64,000 bases of DNA. Origin: Phymatolithon calcareum. Its lineage: Eukaryota; Rhodophyta; Florideophyceae; Hapalidiales. Shown here one piece after another: positions 32,290 to 43,714 of this stretch. The stretch covers positions 620,001 through 684,000 of the forward strand of contig OZ345378.1 of the NCBI GenBank assembly GCA_977006965.1. The letters are read 5' to 3'. The first letter of the stretch is position 1; each line of letters begins with the position of its first letter. Under the pieces are notes generated by a model that had not been told where the DNA came from, searched no databases, and saw nothing but the letters and a program-made list of their open reading frames with translations. The position numbers and the translations under genes were made by a program.

Positions 32290-32888
32290 ATCGGCGCATT
32301 GGATCAAAAAATGTCGATTGCGATCACATTCACTTACTCCATTCCCCGATCGCAGACCTCGAGAGATATATTCCACCGCGAAACCGCCGTGGATTTCCGC
32401 TTAACTGTCAACTGGCCCCGCCTACCTGAAATCAGGAATTATAACGTCCCTCAAAGATGTAGCCCCGTTGCAGATCCTGATGCATGACGCCACAGCTATG
32501 CATGCAGATCCAAGGGCCTTGCAGACCCCGGAGGAGAACGAATGCAACTTCCTTTTCTTCAAGACCAAGCCGAGAAACTCTTCGAGCGAATCAAAATAGA
32601 CATACTCTTTCACGAGGTTAAATTGTAGACGTCGTCGTGTACACCGCATACAGTCCGATTGTTTCGCACCCCGAAGGGGATACATCGCGTCAAGTTCGGC
32701 AAGCGCTATCTCGCGCTCTTCAGTCGACAAACGATTCTTGCGCGCTTGATGGCAACGTGACGATTGCCATCAAATGCGCGAACATCGAATGCATAGGCAC
32801 CACGGCAAATTACCAGCCCGCCGCGGAATAACAGAGATGAAGGCACATAGAGATCCAACAAAATACCGCCGCATAACTCTTGAGACAC
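32290..32888 (-). pseudogene. Protein-kinase-like pseudogene
   Basis: Minus-strand frames give kinase landmarks in the right order but in three frames. They are RGAYAFDVRAFDGNRHVAIK with RAR (glycine loop and the VAIK lysine), LVKEYVYFDSLEEFLG (hinge), CMHSCGVMHQDLQRG (catalytic loop, H-Q-D in place of H-R-D), VIIPDFR (DFG position, Gly lost) and RWNISLEVCDRG (resembling the APE region). Stops and frameshifts separate them. This is a decayed gene copy. Substrate class cannot be set. Confidence 0.5.
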
Positions 32889-34466
32889 AGTATTGTCGAG
32901 GATGTGAACCTCAGGAGAACGAGAATGCGGCCGCTGGGGTGCCTGCGCAGTATCTGGAACAACGTATGCTGCTTGAAGGCATTATTTCTCCTTCCTCAGC
33001 CTGCCCTCCTCTTCAAGCAATGAAGAAACTGCGGGACACAAAATTGCCACGCACCACAAAGCTTGAGTTGTCAAATGCGGCTGAGGCACGATGGGTGTTT
33101 GCACAGGGAGGTTTGTTCAAGAGTCCGGTTGCTGTTCAAAGGGGACTCATGGGAAACACTTGCCGCACTTGCGTCACCATGTACAGAGCAACAGACTTCA
33201 TTGGAGAAAGCTGCGTCGCACATAGTTGCAAATGAGCATGAACTTGTGCCTTCGGAGCGAAAATGAATCTGCTCCGACGATGGCGGTTGCCGCTGCACCG
33301 TAGATGACAGAAACTCAATATTCCTTTTCATGTAGCCAGAAGTTAGAGTTGTGCAAGTGCCAATCATTGTTCAGACCAGAACTGGGAATATTAGTCAATG
33401 AAGTAGAGTGAGCCCTTGACATGTCATCAAATAACTTGGTTTCCAAAGTCGCTTTCTCTGGGATAAGAACATCACAGACCAGGCACAACGTTCATACGGG
33501 CAGGGGAAAAGTCGGAAAAGCCCCAATGAATCCTCAAAGAGCAGCTTCGGTGGACGCGCACAATGGGCTTGGCAGTTCCCGATGGAAGCTAGGAAAGGCG
33601 CCGGATTAGGTCATCGGTGTGTAGTTGAAAGCGGAAAGGCAGCGGATGCACACACCCTGGAAACCATGGGACAGCCTTTGCCCTAGTCGAGCTTGGTTGC
33701 TCGCCCTCGCGAATTCAACTTGAGTGGCCGATGAAACTGTTTTCAATATCCAGGAGCTGAATGACGGGCTCAGATGCTGACTAGGACGACGGCAGATGCC
33801 TGGCGTCCATGCCGCTTGTTCGGCCAGAAGGCCCGTAGCCAGGGTTAGTCAGTTGTCCAATCCAAAGATACGGAATGGTTGGTTGGTCGACAGGTTGAAT
33901 GAGTTCCTAACCTGCAGCGGAAGATCAAGTCTATATTTCGATATTCTTGGGGGTAGGTTTGTTGGTAGCCAAGTTGATGGAGGTGAATTCCTGGAGGAGG
34001 CTGCTGAAATCGCTTAAGTAATCTCTACGTCAATCAATCTATTTCTTACTGTCTGTCTAGATTCTAGCAAGGTATCCGATCTGTCGGCACGCGCCGCAGT
34101 GCGTTTCACACCGTTTGTAAGCCTACCAGTAGATTTGCCTTGTTCACTATCGGTGGCTTATATTAATCGACAACGGTCCTTCCGAGTGACTGTCAGTTGC
34201 TGACAGCTTGACAAACTCAACGTTCGAATCGCAAACGAGCACCTAAAAAGAACTAGCAGAGTTAAACCGAAACTTGCAAGTGGAATTGGCAATGAAATTA
34301 TTACGACGGCTGACACTGCCTTGGCCAGACACTAGAGTTTATTGGCAAATTTTATAAATAGGCGGGTGAGAGTAGTGACAGGGAGAAAAAGAAGCAGCAA
34401 GAAGAAATCACAATCCCCAAATAAAAGCGATGCAAAAGACAGCTCAAGTGCAACCTTACCTTCGAT
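32889..34466. other. No gene recognised
   Basis: ORFs at 32774-33235 (plus), 33071-33367 (minus) and 33796-34017 (plus) show no family I know. The upstream part of the kinase gene would lie here on the minus strand but is not readable. Confidence 0.4.
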
Positions 34467-34479
34467 TGCCACATGGTAC

Positions 34480-35031
34480 CTTTTTTTTAGCAAAGTTTAT
34501 TTAAAAGCCCCACAGACTTCCGAAGATATGGGCAAGGCTTCCTCAGTTGCTACCTACCTTTGTGTAGCTTACGAAAACGCACCGCCAGAGGGGCGGGCGG
34601 AAAAACTTAGGATTTCAGATATCCCATCTAAATTTCAGAACTCCTGTATTGTTCGCCGTAGACGACCCCCGGTAGCGAGGCGTCATTGTGTGTTCATTGC
34701 GCCACATTTTGCAGCTCGGTTATCAGTGCACCGAGCTCGTTTGACAGCTGATCTGATAGGATGTCGTAACCGCGCACGGCACGTGTCGCGGTACTCGGGT
34801 AAGTCCCTATTGATTAAGGGCGTTGACAGACGCTCCGACGCCAGCGGCATACCGCTAGTATTTTAAGTATTCTCTGGAAACCGACTTCTTGCTCGGTGTT
34901 GCACGTCTTCTCCACTTCCGCCGCCGTGCTCGCTCCTCGGCTGTTTGCTCCGCGTAACGTATCCTCTCATAGGTGTCACGAAGGCTTCTGCATTGCTCCT
35001 GCCAGTGCGCCTGCTTCCTGTTAAAGCAGTC
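34480..35031 (-). mobile_element. 552-bp retro-insertion with poly(A) and 13-bp target duplication
   Basis: TGCCACATGGTAC is present exactly at 34467-34479 and 35032-35044. On the minus strand the insertion ends CTTTTAAATAAACTTTGC and a run of A (T-run 34481-34488 on plus). Its 3' 80 bp match 25518-25600 with few differences. The body encodes a basic, charged 60-codon frame from 35037 (TYERIRYAEQTAEERARRR). It is not alignable with the bodies of the other tail-sharing insertions. Confidence 0.85.
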
Positions 35032-35044
35032 TGCCACATGGTAC

Positions 35045-36128
35045 TGATGAGAAGCCCATCACCTTGCCATCGAGCGCTGGATAAGGAATCCTGAATCTCG
35101 CCATCTGGGCGGTCGGTCGGATCACATATTCGTGTGCAGTGGAAGAACCTGTCACTTGGCCACACGCATCACAGTGTGTGTTGCGATGGATGCAATAAAG
35201 GACGGAACGGTCTACAGTGGTGACGAACTTCATTTGCTGTATCTCCGCATAATTCCTGATTTGAGCTGCGTTTCGCAATAACTGTTCTGTAGTTAATTTC
35301 CTAGTTTACAACTGATGTATAAGAAAAGTCCTGTGCCGTCCTGCGCATTGCAGTGAGGGGGAGGATGGGGTGAAAGGTAAAGTGATCACTGGGTGTTCAC
35401 AGTAATGCAATCGTGTCAAATGACTTAGACTCTTTTGAGGTACATTTGTGTGGGAGCTCCGGTGCGGGCCATAGCATTTTTGGTCTCTCGGTGAGTTCAT
35501 GTCCAACGCCGCAGGACAGCGAGAGGCTGTCTATCACTCATAGACGATAAGCAATAAAATTAACTCCAGAAGGGCTTACAGAAGTTACCATGGCCTCTTG
35601 GGTGCGGTGTGGCTTTCCTCAAAGCTGTCCTACTGCGTCCTCGCGCTGACCCATTAGTAATGGACATTTTGTCCTCTGAAGCGGCCGGTGTCACAGCAAC
35701 AATTCCAGGGATTGGGATATGTGGCGAAGTATGCAGAATAAGTTGCTTCTTCGGCACCTAAAAACTCAATCACTTCTGAACTGCGTCTGCTACAAAAGAG
35801 GTTTCTCCGTCCCAATAGTATTATGTGCCTTGTTTACAATTTATTGTCTTTGACCACCCTCAATGCAATGTGCAATGGATATCATGCGATGAAATCAGTC
35901 TCTACATAGTCCGAGTCATCCTTATGCACTGAGATTTATTTACATCTTGCATTAGGTTCGACAGTAGAAAACATATTCGTGCTCGTGGTGATTTTTGCCG
36001 CAACGCCCAGCAGATGTCGTGTCCAACAGTGCATTCCCCTGGAGAGACATTAATGCCCGAATGAAACAGATCCAGAAATATTGTTTTACACCCACAAAGA
36101 TACAGAGGTATGGATCGCAAGAATTCCT
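35045..36128. other. No gene recognised
   Basis: Intergenic DNA between the retro-insertion and the bestrophin gene. Minus-strand frames include a Cys/His stretch (HRNTHCDACGQV at about 35180) reminiscent of a zinc finger, but too short to call. Confidence 0.4.
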
Positions 36129-37820
36129 TCATGTTACAAGCGCGTATTCTCTGAGTGGGACCTCCAGGAAATCATTGGGATCCGGCGTGTCAGCCGGATA
36201 TAAGATGCTGTCTACCGGTCGACTCGCCAAAATGTACTTGCTGCGGACTCCAGTGGTAATGTTGTTACAAATCTGCCCAATTGGAACATCGTTGTAAGAG
36301 TAACCCTGTGAGAGAGGCAAGAGAAGTAGTCGAGTAGAAGTTTTTGCACTGTTAGTAAGTTGTACCATGAACAGGCTGACTGACAAAATAGCGGGAACGT
36401 ACAAAAGGCTCAGACAGCTCTATGGAAACTTGTTCTATTCCCAGTATACCATATGCAATGAAGGGCGACAGGATGATAGTTGTCCATCCGCAGTCTTGGA
36501 TCAGAGAGAACGGCAATAGTATGAGCCAAAGCACGATGAACACGCGGAGGTGGACAAGGTATCCTCTGTTGACGTTGTATTCGCGGATTCGTTCGCTTTT
36601 GTTCATTGACAGCGACAAGAGCCGGAGATATCCCATCAATCTGTCAATGAAGTGTTGCGGGAACTTTTCTTGGTTCTTCTCTGCCTTGAAACTGTACTCA
36701 ATAATGTACGTATTGAGCACCTCGAGGCAGTATCGGGGCATATTATTCGCGACTTGTAGCTTTTCAATATCGGTTTGCGAAAGCACAGACGCAAGTTCTG
36801 CAATATCACGCTCGCCGCGAAGTCGTCTCTTCAGTGTTACGGGAAACGCGATGAGGAAACTGAAAAGCCTCTTTCGATCCCCTTCGTGCAGCATTCCATC
36901 CGGAAAGATTCTACCGCTCAGAGTAGCGAACGAACAAATCGTACCGGATATCAGTTCCCTCCACACTTCTAAAGCATGTTGATATTGGGAATACGCTTGG
37001 TATACATGAAATCTGAAGTCCAAGACGAGAAAGGTTGAAAGCTGCTACGTTAGCACGTACTTGGTTATACTGAATTCGTTGAAGAGATGACGGACTTACC
37101 CCATGAACACGAAAAGAGCAACCCCAAGATACGCGACAACCTCAACTTTGAGCCCCAGTGGATTACACTGTGATGAACAACTCGCAAGAAGAGCAGCATA
37201 ATTCGAGGTTAGCAGGTACTTCATTTCGGAGTCCAAGCGGAAGGCGTACCAAAACTGATTGCTGTTCTTCACGTACCAGAAATGGGCACATATTAACCTT
37301 CTGCGCAGGCCATCGCAGAGATGCGGCTAATGATAATCCCATAGCAATAAGAGACCATAAGAAAACTGCAAGTAGTGATCTCCTGTTCGATAGAGTTCCA
37401 TAACAAAAGACATTCGCGAATATCAGAACCCTGCAAAGGAAAAAGGAGCTCTGTGACAGATTGCTGAAGAAGAATACAAGACACTTACCAAGGGGGAACA
37501 AATCCCTTAAACATATGGCGTATTACTCTCCTTAGGTTAGTCCTATCCGTCGAATCGAACTGTTTCCACTTCCTCTTCTTGTCCGGATCTGGTTTCAATC
37601 CCATGGGTTTTCCGAAAATGCCAATGGGTCTCGACACCTCAATGGCTTTAAGACCTGGTAGTGAATCAATGTGGACAATATGGTCCGACACATTAGAGAT
37701 TTCCATCGCAGCTATGTCGGCCGGAGACTCCGGAGTGGGAGAGTTGTCATTTGGACTGTTCGGGAGCGGAGGAAGTTCATCGTCCGCGTCCGGCATGGGT
37801 ATCTTTCTGTTCCGCGGCAT
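36129..37820 (-). CDS. Bestrophin-like anion channel, five exons
   Basis: Spliced model on the minus strand: 37820-37489, 37430-37277, 37167-37100, 37012-36403, 36305-36129, giving 446 residues with every junction in phase. All introns are GT-AG (58, 109, 87, 97 nt), starting GTAAGT or GTACGT; three have CTAAC branch sites. Bestrophins form pentameric chloride or bicarbonate channels in plasma or organelle membranes. Visible family features are a first membrane helix (about 117-145), the second segment spanning two introns (VAYLGVALFVFMGFHVYQAY), LIAFPVTLKRRLRG, two helices near residues 300-345 (IVLWLILLPFSLI, then IILSPFIAYGILGIE), and SEPFGYSYNDVP matching the E-x-PFG-x-x-x-N-D-L/V calcium-clasp region. 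The first 105 residues are hydrophilic and Pro/Ser/Asp-rich. The last junction restores PFG, which an unspliced reading destroys. Ion and membrane location are not deducible. Confidence 0.82.
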
Positions 37821-39256
37821 TGCTCACGAAAGGTTTGATCTCTACAGCGCGCTTAGTTTGTTTCTGGACAGCCAGCTGGGCTCGAGGTACGTCGACAAGG
37901 ACGTTGGTTGCGGTTTATTGCACTGAAGAGAGTATATTATACTTATGTCGCTGTAAAAGGTTTTGGACCGTCCAATTTGCTCGTTCCTGGGCCAGAAGTG
38001 GCATTTCATTGGACTTTTTTACTGAAAACGGAGATTTTGATCCATTGTAGCGCTTCCTTGACCAGTCGCATGTCGCAACAAGTTCAGCTGCTGGGTTTCA
38101 TCTATCCGTGGAAGTGGGAGAAATCTGCAGTTTTCAACATCTCCCTTGTGAGATAGTTGTGATTTTCTTTTAATAGTTATCTGCTGAAACGCGCAATAAC
38201 TACCGCAGAGTGCTTACGTAGTACGTAGTGATCGTGGTAGCCTCAGAAGTATATGTATCATAAGAGAAGCATTCCTCGATCAACTAGCGATTTGTCCGGG
38301 GTACACGCTTACTGGTGCTTTCCGGAAATGGCGTTTTATACGTGTTTTTTTGATGTATCCGGAGTGCACTTGCCACTGCAGGCTATGCACTGCCACGACT
38401 CTACACCTGAACCAACCAGCTAGGGTTGCACAACTAGAGGCCGCGATTTGCTGCTGCAGCTGACGAAGAATAACGACCGCCTGGCAATTCTTGGTCCTGA
38501 TGCGTATTTGGAAGGCGAATCCACTCCTGGAATGGGGAAGTCAGTCCGGTTGTTAGGTCTAGGATTACAGGCGCAGGCAACCAGTGTTTGGCGCTTTCAT
38601 GATGACTGAGGGCATAGTTTTTTTAAATAAAGCCCCACAGACCTGAGAGCACAGTGCGCACTAGGACCCCAGCGTACCGTAGTGGGCAGAAAATGAGCTG
38701 ATTGGTCTTCTACCAAGTCAACCGCATCCTCTTCTATCTCGCGACGATCACAAAACCACTGCCTTGCTCGAACAATTTACTCTCCATCAATGGGGACTGT
38801 CATCACAAGATGAGGCGTAGCGTGGTTAATGAACCTTCGCAATCATGCAAACTATCCCTTTAGAGGGATAGCCAGTTTGAGAAAAACAAAAAGTTGTTTA
38901 ACGTATTTTGCAATCAAACGCGACAGTAGATCGGCATGATAGGAGAACATCATACTCCGTCTGTGTTGTCAATATATTACATCTTCCTTTATTCCAAACC
39001 GCTCGCCTTGGAGAAGACCTATAGAGCACTCTGTTGGAGTACTTCCGTCCGAAGAGAGAGTCCCCTTGATTCCCGTCCTCCACCGCTCCGTCCCGATTGC
39101 AAGTCCATTTCAAGAAAAGGTTACCGATGGATACAAGAACGTCTGTCATATCAACTCTCCACTCTGGCCATGAATCGTGGAAGTTTAACCGAGCAAGGGT
39201 GCAACAAAGATCTGTGGTCGAATTTGGTATTCCTTCGAAAGAAGCGTACACTCCCT
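37821..39256. other. Intergenic, no gene recognised
   Basis: Begins with the bestrophin promoter side. A tail-like copy of the shared AAATAAA module lies at 38612-38660. The opposing ORFs at 38898-39313 have no recognised domain. A small imperfect hairpin is centred at about 38868. Confidence 0.4.
38614..38660 (-). repeat. Fragment of the shared retro 3' tail
   Basis: On the minus strand it reads CAGGTCTGTGGGGCTTTATT and then A-rich sequence, matching the GTCTGTGGGGCTTTTAAATAAA end of the 34480 insertion. I found no convincing target duplication, so its length is undefined. Confidence 0.5.
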
Positions 39257-39264
39257 GATAGCTC

Positions 39265-39993
39265 TAAGGTTGGGCACCCGTACGGTAAACTACTGGGAAG
39301 GGTAGAGAATTGAGCGATTTCAGAGCCGGTACATCCGGTATTCGTACGGACCCAAAGTACCCGTTTCATGAGAGCAAGTCGCCCCGCATAGGTTGCAGTT
39401 CATTAGAATGGACTGCAACCTAATAATTTATTAGAAGCCGTACGCAGTCAAAAGGCGTGTGGTTGTGGGAGATTCCAGAGTACTTTCGACTTGGTTTGGC
39501 GAAAATTAGGATCCATGTGCTGTTCGAGACTTAAATAATGTAGAATATGAGCTCCGGTATCTATTCAATGCCATCAAGAAGTGATATGTGCCCGGAAAAC
39601 GGAATTCGGACACGATGGCAATGCACCGTAATTAATATGTCCTACAGCTTGCACGCCTTGTTTGGATACATTCTCGTTTATAGCTGAAGAGGCACCGCGT
39701 GAGAGCACATTCCCAATCGCTTCTCGCATCACATGGACTTGAAGACCAAAAACGGATCTTTTTGTCAGACGGCAATCATCATGAAAAAAGCGACTTGAGT
39801 ACTCGAAGTCGAAAGTAAGAAAACGAACAGGTAGTAGGCCACGCACGGCATGGTTTAGTACGCTCTTTAGAGATCGTTCTGGTCATGTCACGAGCCGGTA
39901 AAGTACCGAGAACGGTACTCAAATTATGGCTAAACCTACCTAGAATCTCGGTAGTTAGTAGGCATTTAAACAAAGTACCGATGCCCAACCTTA
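39265..39993. mobile_element. hAT-like MITE (729 bp)
   Basis: TIRs TAAGGTTGGGCAC-CGTAC (39265) and its inverse ending TGCCCAACCTTA (39993) are flanked by GATAGCTC and GATAGCGG, six of eight bases alike. TAAGGTTGGGCA-type termini occur in many hAT families. The interior has no recognisable protein and includes the hairpin at 39389-39422. It is older than the CAAAGCATTGG elements because the duplication has diverged. Confidence 0.6.
39389..39422. repeat. 34-bp hairpin
   Basis: AGGTTGCAGT pairs with ACTGCAACCT across about 12 bases that themselves nearly pair. It lies inside the hAT-like MITE. Confidence 0.8.
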
Positions 39994-41734
39994 GATAGCG
40001 GCCATTGCGCGACGTCGCGGTACGTCACAAGCACATTATATTCTAAGCCAGTTATCTCCCAATTGTTATCCCTCACGCGAGCGTAACGCCTTGGCAGTGA
40101 CTATGCGATGACTAGACCTGATGAAGCCTGGATGTCAATCCTCGAGGATTTTACGCCCTATATCAGCGCTTTATATTAACATCACATGTCTCTCAACAAG
40201 TTAAACTGAACAGGGTCAAGAAGGTTAGGCAAAACATCCGGAAAACAACTCGCAAATGAGACCGGGGCTCCCGCGATAGACGTGTCAATGCGCGCCGGAG
40301 ACCTGCGCTTTACCTGATTTCAGAATATCAGGTGCTGCTCCCATTCGTCAAATCAAGACAAGAAGCACTTTTGCCGGCGTTGCGGACGTGGGCGTGCAAG
40401 CTGTGATTCGTCTCGCGGACGATAGAACAGAAAGGAGTAGGATATTTAACCCTTTGACATCGTGCTCACTCAAAAAAACAGCGTTTCAAAGGTCTGAATT
40501 TCTTCCATTTCGTTCTTCATTCCTGATCGGAATTCATGAATGAATTACTGCACTCTGGGAGATATTATTATTGACAGCCAATAAAAATTGTTCCGGTTGA
40601 GCAACATGCATGTTCATTGGTCATACTGATTTGCTCGCCCAATTGATGATATTCGCAACACAACACCGAAATTTCCGTGAAATGAAGTTAGAGGAACACA
40701 AGTGGCTGCTCCGCTACCGGAGAGTTTCTCTTTGAGATGAAGCTGTCCACCTAGGTTACTCCTACTCAGGAAGAAAATTTTAATGATAGAACTGGAGCCA
40801 TGGAAAGGTTATCAACACAGGGGCTGGAATGGAGGCAGAGCAACGTCGCTCAACGTTGAGATCGAGCGGTGACTGGGTAGTAAGATTACATATCCGGGAT
40901 TTGGACATTTCAGGACCTCTCGTTGTTATCTTCTTTCGAAGCACAGCGTAGCGAGCATGCACCTTTATGCAGAAGATCAACACCTTGTCACTGGGAATCG
41001 AGCCGGTGGCGATTCTCATAGCTTGAACATAATCAGCAGTTGTCCCACCTTTATTCCCGAGAACGTATTTTTCTTTGTACCGGCTTCGTCTGATTGATAG
41101 TACTACCACACCACTGGATTTCGCAACAGTTGACCTACATAAATGCAAGACTACTAGCAGTGCTAGCAAGTGGAATAATACCTACGCCCTGTAGTCATCG
41201 AGTCGCCCAAAGGAATTGTCGCATTTATAGATTTATAGATCTAGAAAACTTGCGATCCACGAACATGAAGGAACAAAAACGTTTATATCGGAGACAACTG
41301 CTCATAGCATTCGCCACTTGAAGCGTGGAGAACAATTGCTGGACCTTAATGCAAACATGCGGGTTATCGGTTAGTTGTTTGCTGCCTCGACCTGGCTCTC
41401 CTACGAGAGGGCTTCGCTACTACTACTACATTTAATACAGTAGTAAGAAACAACCGCGGCACGGAACGCACTTCCGACTCGTAAAAATACAAACTGAGAT
41501 ACATTCTCATCAAATTTGTTCAACAATATGCTGACCGACGTTCTATTACCAGAGGTTATTTCTGTCTCCGCCAATACAAAAAACATGTCAAGCATACCAT
41601 GAAAGCATTATGGATTGCGGTTTGATACGGTCCACAGCGAAGGAGCAACATTGCCTCTGCACAAGAGCTGTGAGCGCTACTAAGGAAGAACATGCACCAG
41701 ATGTGTACATCACAATGCAACAAATATTCCCACG
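39994..41734. other. No gene recognised
   Basis: About 1.7 kb with short ORFs on both strands (longest minus 40780-41169) and no recognised domain. The 3' UTR of the MBOAT gene should occupy the right edge. Confidence 0.4.
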
Positions 41735-42916
41735 TCACATGGTCAAGTTTCGCCTTCCAAGTTCCTGCAATCGTTTGGGGACGACGCCATAAAAGAGCAT
41801 CGACATGTTACTCCCAGCCTTTGCGTCGATGTCATTTCTAAGCATTGGCGGGAAAAAGAGCCACTGTCCAGTCAGAAGCACCAGACTCACAGTGGTGAAG
41901 CACCGGACAACACGGGGGACACGCTCCCAAATCGGACCCCATAACCGCTCAGCAAACGCCATCGCGACGCCTTCCGCAACGACGAGTGCACCGTGGAGTG
42001 TGAAGAAGGCGACCATTTCCAACGTCACTTCACCAGTGAGACAGAAAAGTACCAATTCGTGCATAACACCTGAAACAAAAAATGCAAGGCAACTCGCAAT
42101 CATGCGTGCGGTAACGGGGGCGCGCAACATGGCTTTTCGTCTGTCAGTTGCGTGTCGGATTCTCATTTCCTCTTTCCCGAAAATTCCCGATGCGACCAAC
42201 ATGTCGATGGAGGGGTAGTATACAGCATCGCGAAGAACGTCACTGGCGGGCAGGTTCCACCGCTTTGTCCAGAATTCCGAGAGACTGGCCGCACACCAGG
42301 GGGCATTGAATGCGGGAGCAGTACTGACTCCCACGACTTCAGCGACGCCGGCACAGAGGTCGGAGATGAAGGAGGATGCACCATACACCATGAGACCACG
42401 TGCCAGGGCTCTCAGCGGCCAGGCGGCTGCGGTCACATATGGGAGTGCGAGGGCACCGACGGCCGCCAGAGCGAGAACAAAACACGTGGCACGGACAAGA
42501 GGACGCAATAATCCCTGAGCACCTCCGGGACGGGCAGCGCGAACCGGCAGAATAATTAATGCACAGAAGTGCAACAGAGTTCTCGGAGTCGTACGATGCA
42601 GACGAGCACCGTAACCCGAGAGCGCACTTAGCGACTTGTGCGACGCCCACCAGGAACCTAATGTAGCTGCAGCGCCAATGCCAAGAATGTGAGTGTCTCT
42701 TGGGAAGAGGGCGGTCGGTAGAAATATGAGACCGAGCTGCACTGGGACAAAGAGCAGTAGACGGATCAACTTAGATGCTACGAATTGAAGAAGAACGTAG
42801 CAGTACAGTGCCGTTGCCAGAAGAGCAATGAAAAGAAGCGCAGACCCCGTGACCCAGCGCAATAACGGGGATGACTGCGACGCGCAGCTCTGGATGTCAA
42901 CGGCAGCGTCAGACAT
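41735..42916 (-). CDS. MBOAT-family O-acyltransferase (wax-synthase type)
   Basis: Single exon, 393 residues, from the ATG at 42916. Multi-pass membrane protein with hydrophobic segments through most of its length (about 22-72, 112-125, 140-185, 270-300, 305-350). Residues 203-221 (FNAPWCAASLSEFWTKRWN) and 283-287 (GVMHE) match the MBOAT_2/wax-synthase domain: the S-L-x-E-F-W-x-x-R-W-N block and the conserved catalytic His, here His286. Plant wax synthases and related enzymes transfer fatty acyl chains to alcohols or other hydroxyl acceptors in the ER membrane. The acceptor cannot be inferred. It is divergently arranged with SURF4, 798 bp between start codons. Hydrophobic, Ala- and Leu-rich codons give a higher GC content than flanks. 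Confidence 0.85.
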   Translation of the reverse strand: MSDAAVDIQSCASQSSPLLRWVTGSALLFIALLATALYCYVLLQFVASKLIRLLLFVPVQLGLIFLPTALFPRDTHILGIGAAATLGSWWASHKSLSALSGYGARLHRTTPRTLLHFCALIILPVRAARPGGAQGLLRPLVRATCFVLALAAVGALALPYVTAAAWPLRALARGLMVYGASSFISDLCAGVAEVVGVSTAPAFNAPWCAASLSEFWTKRWNLPASDVLRDAVYYPSIDMLVASGIFGKEEMRIRHATDRRKAMLRAPVTARMIASCLAFFVSGVMHELVLFCLTGEVTLEMVAFFTLHGALVVAEGVAMAFAERLWGPIWERVPRVVRCFTTVSLVLLTGQWLFFPPMLRNDIDAKAGSNMSMLFYGVVPKRLQELGRRNLTM

Positions 42917-43714
42917 TTTTGTGGAGTGGGCTGGCGGCTTGGCCGGAGGAGGTGCAAGCGCCGCACTGCCGCAGCACTTTCATGCGCGGATCGCGAGAGG
43001 TATTTGAGCAGTGGCGCCGGCAATTGCGCTCAGCGCGAACGAAAACTGGTGGCCACGCGGATGGCAATGCGGTGGCCGCTTCGTTGCCCGAGGCGAAATC
43101 CCGCATGCCGTTGGAGCTCCTCGTCGGCCAATGGCGGTGCAATGATGGCAAATGCGGGTCTGGCCACCGCGGATATGCCGTGGCAAGAGGCGAGAAAGAT
43201 TCTGTCACAGGCATTCCCGAATCAGGCCCATGCGCATTTTTAGATATTTTTTGTACCGGTGATCACTATCAACCAAAAAAGGAGCACAAAGCAGCATTAC
43301 AGTGTATGATAGATGTCATACTGAGCATGACTGAGTCATATCGGATCCAAATTGGGGAATTTGACACGTGGCATGGCGGATGAACCGTATGCGAGAAAAA
43401 TCGGAGGTCTGATTTGGGTACAAACAATCAACTTTGGAGGAATTAGTGAAAGTGGTCAACGAGAAGCCATTTGTAGAGCACCTTGTACGGACCCTCGATT
43501 TTTATTTCAATTACACTGTTTGGGGAAAACAAAACGAACGGAAAAGTGACTGCGATAAATTCTACCGGGCACCACACCGGGACACATTCTGCCACTTCCG
43601 TCCAACTCTACCGCCCCGATCACCGTGCCAAACCCTCAAGCGTCCCGTTCAACCTCCGCTCTATCTAAATCCCTTCCGGGCACTTCGTCCACCTGCCCAC
43701 CCGCATCGCTAGCC
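42917..43714. other. Divergent intergenic (MBOAT / SURF4)
   Basis: 798 bp between two start codons, probably holding both promoters and 5' leaders. The half near MBOAT is GC-rich, producing overlapping ORFs on several frames (42871-43383, 42926-43243, 42909-43214) that I regard as composition artefacts. Confidence 0.5.

Noticed and set aside
34342-34866. 174-codon plus-strand ORF
   Set aside because: It crosses the boundary of a retro-insertion proved by its target duplication, so it is a chance fusion.
38614-38822. Target duplication for the tail fragment at 38614
   Set aside because: The best candidate pair (GACTGAGGGCATAG and GATGAGGCGTAG) needs an indel and substitutions, so it is not credible.
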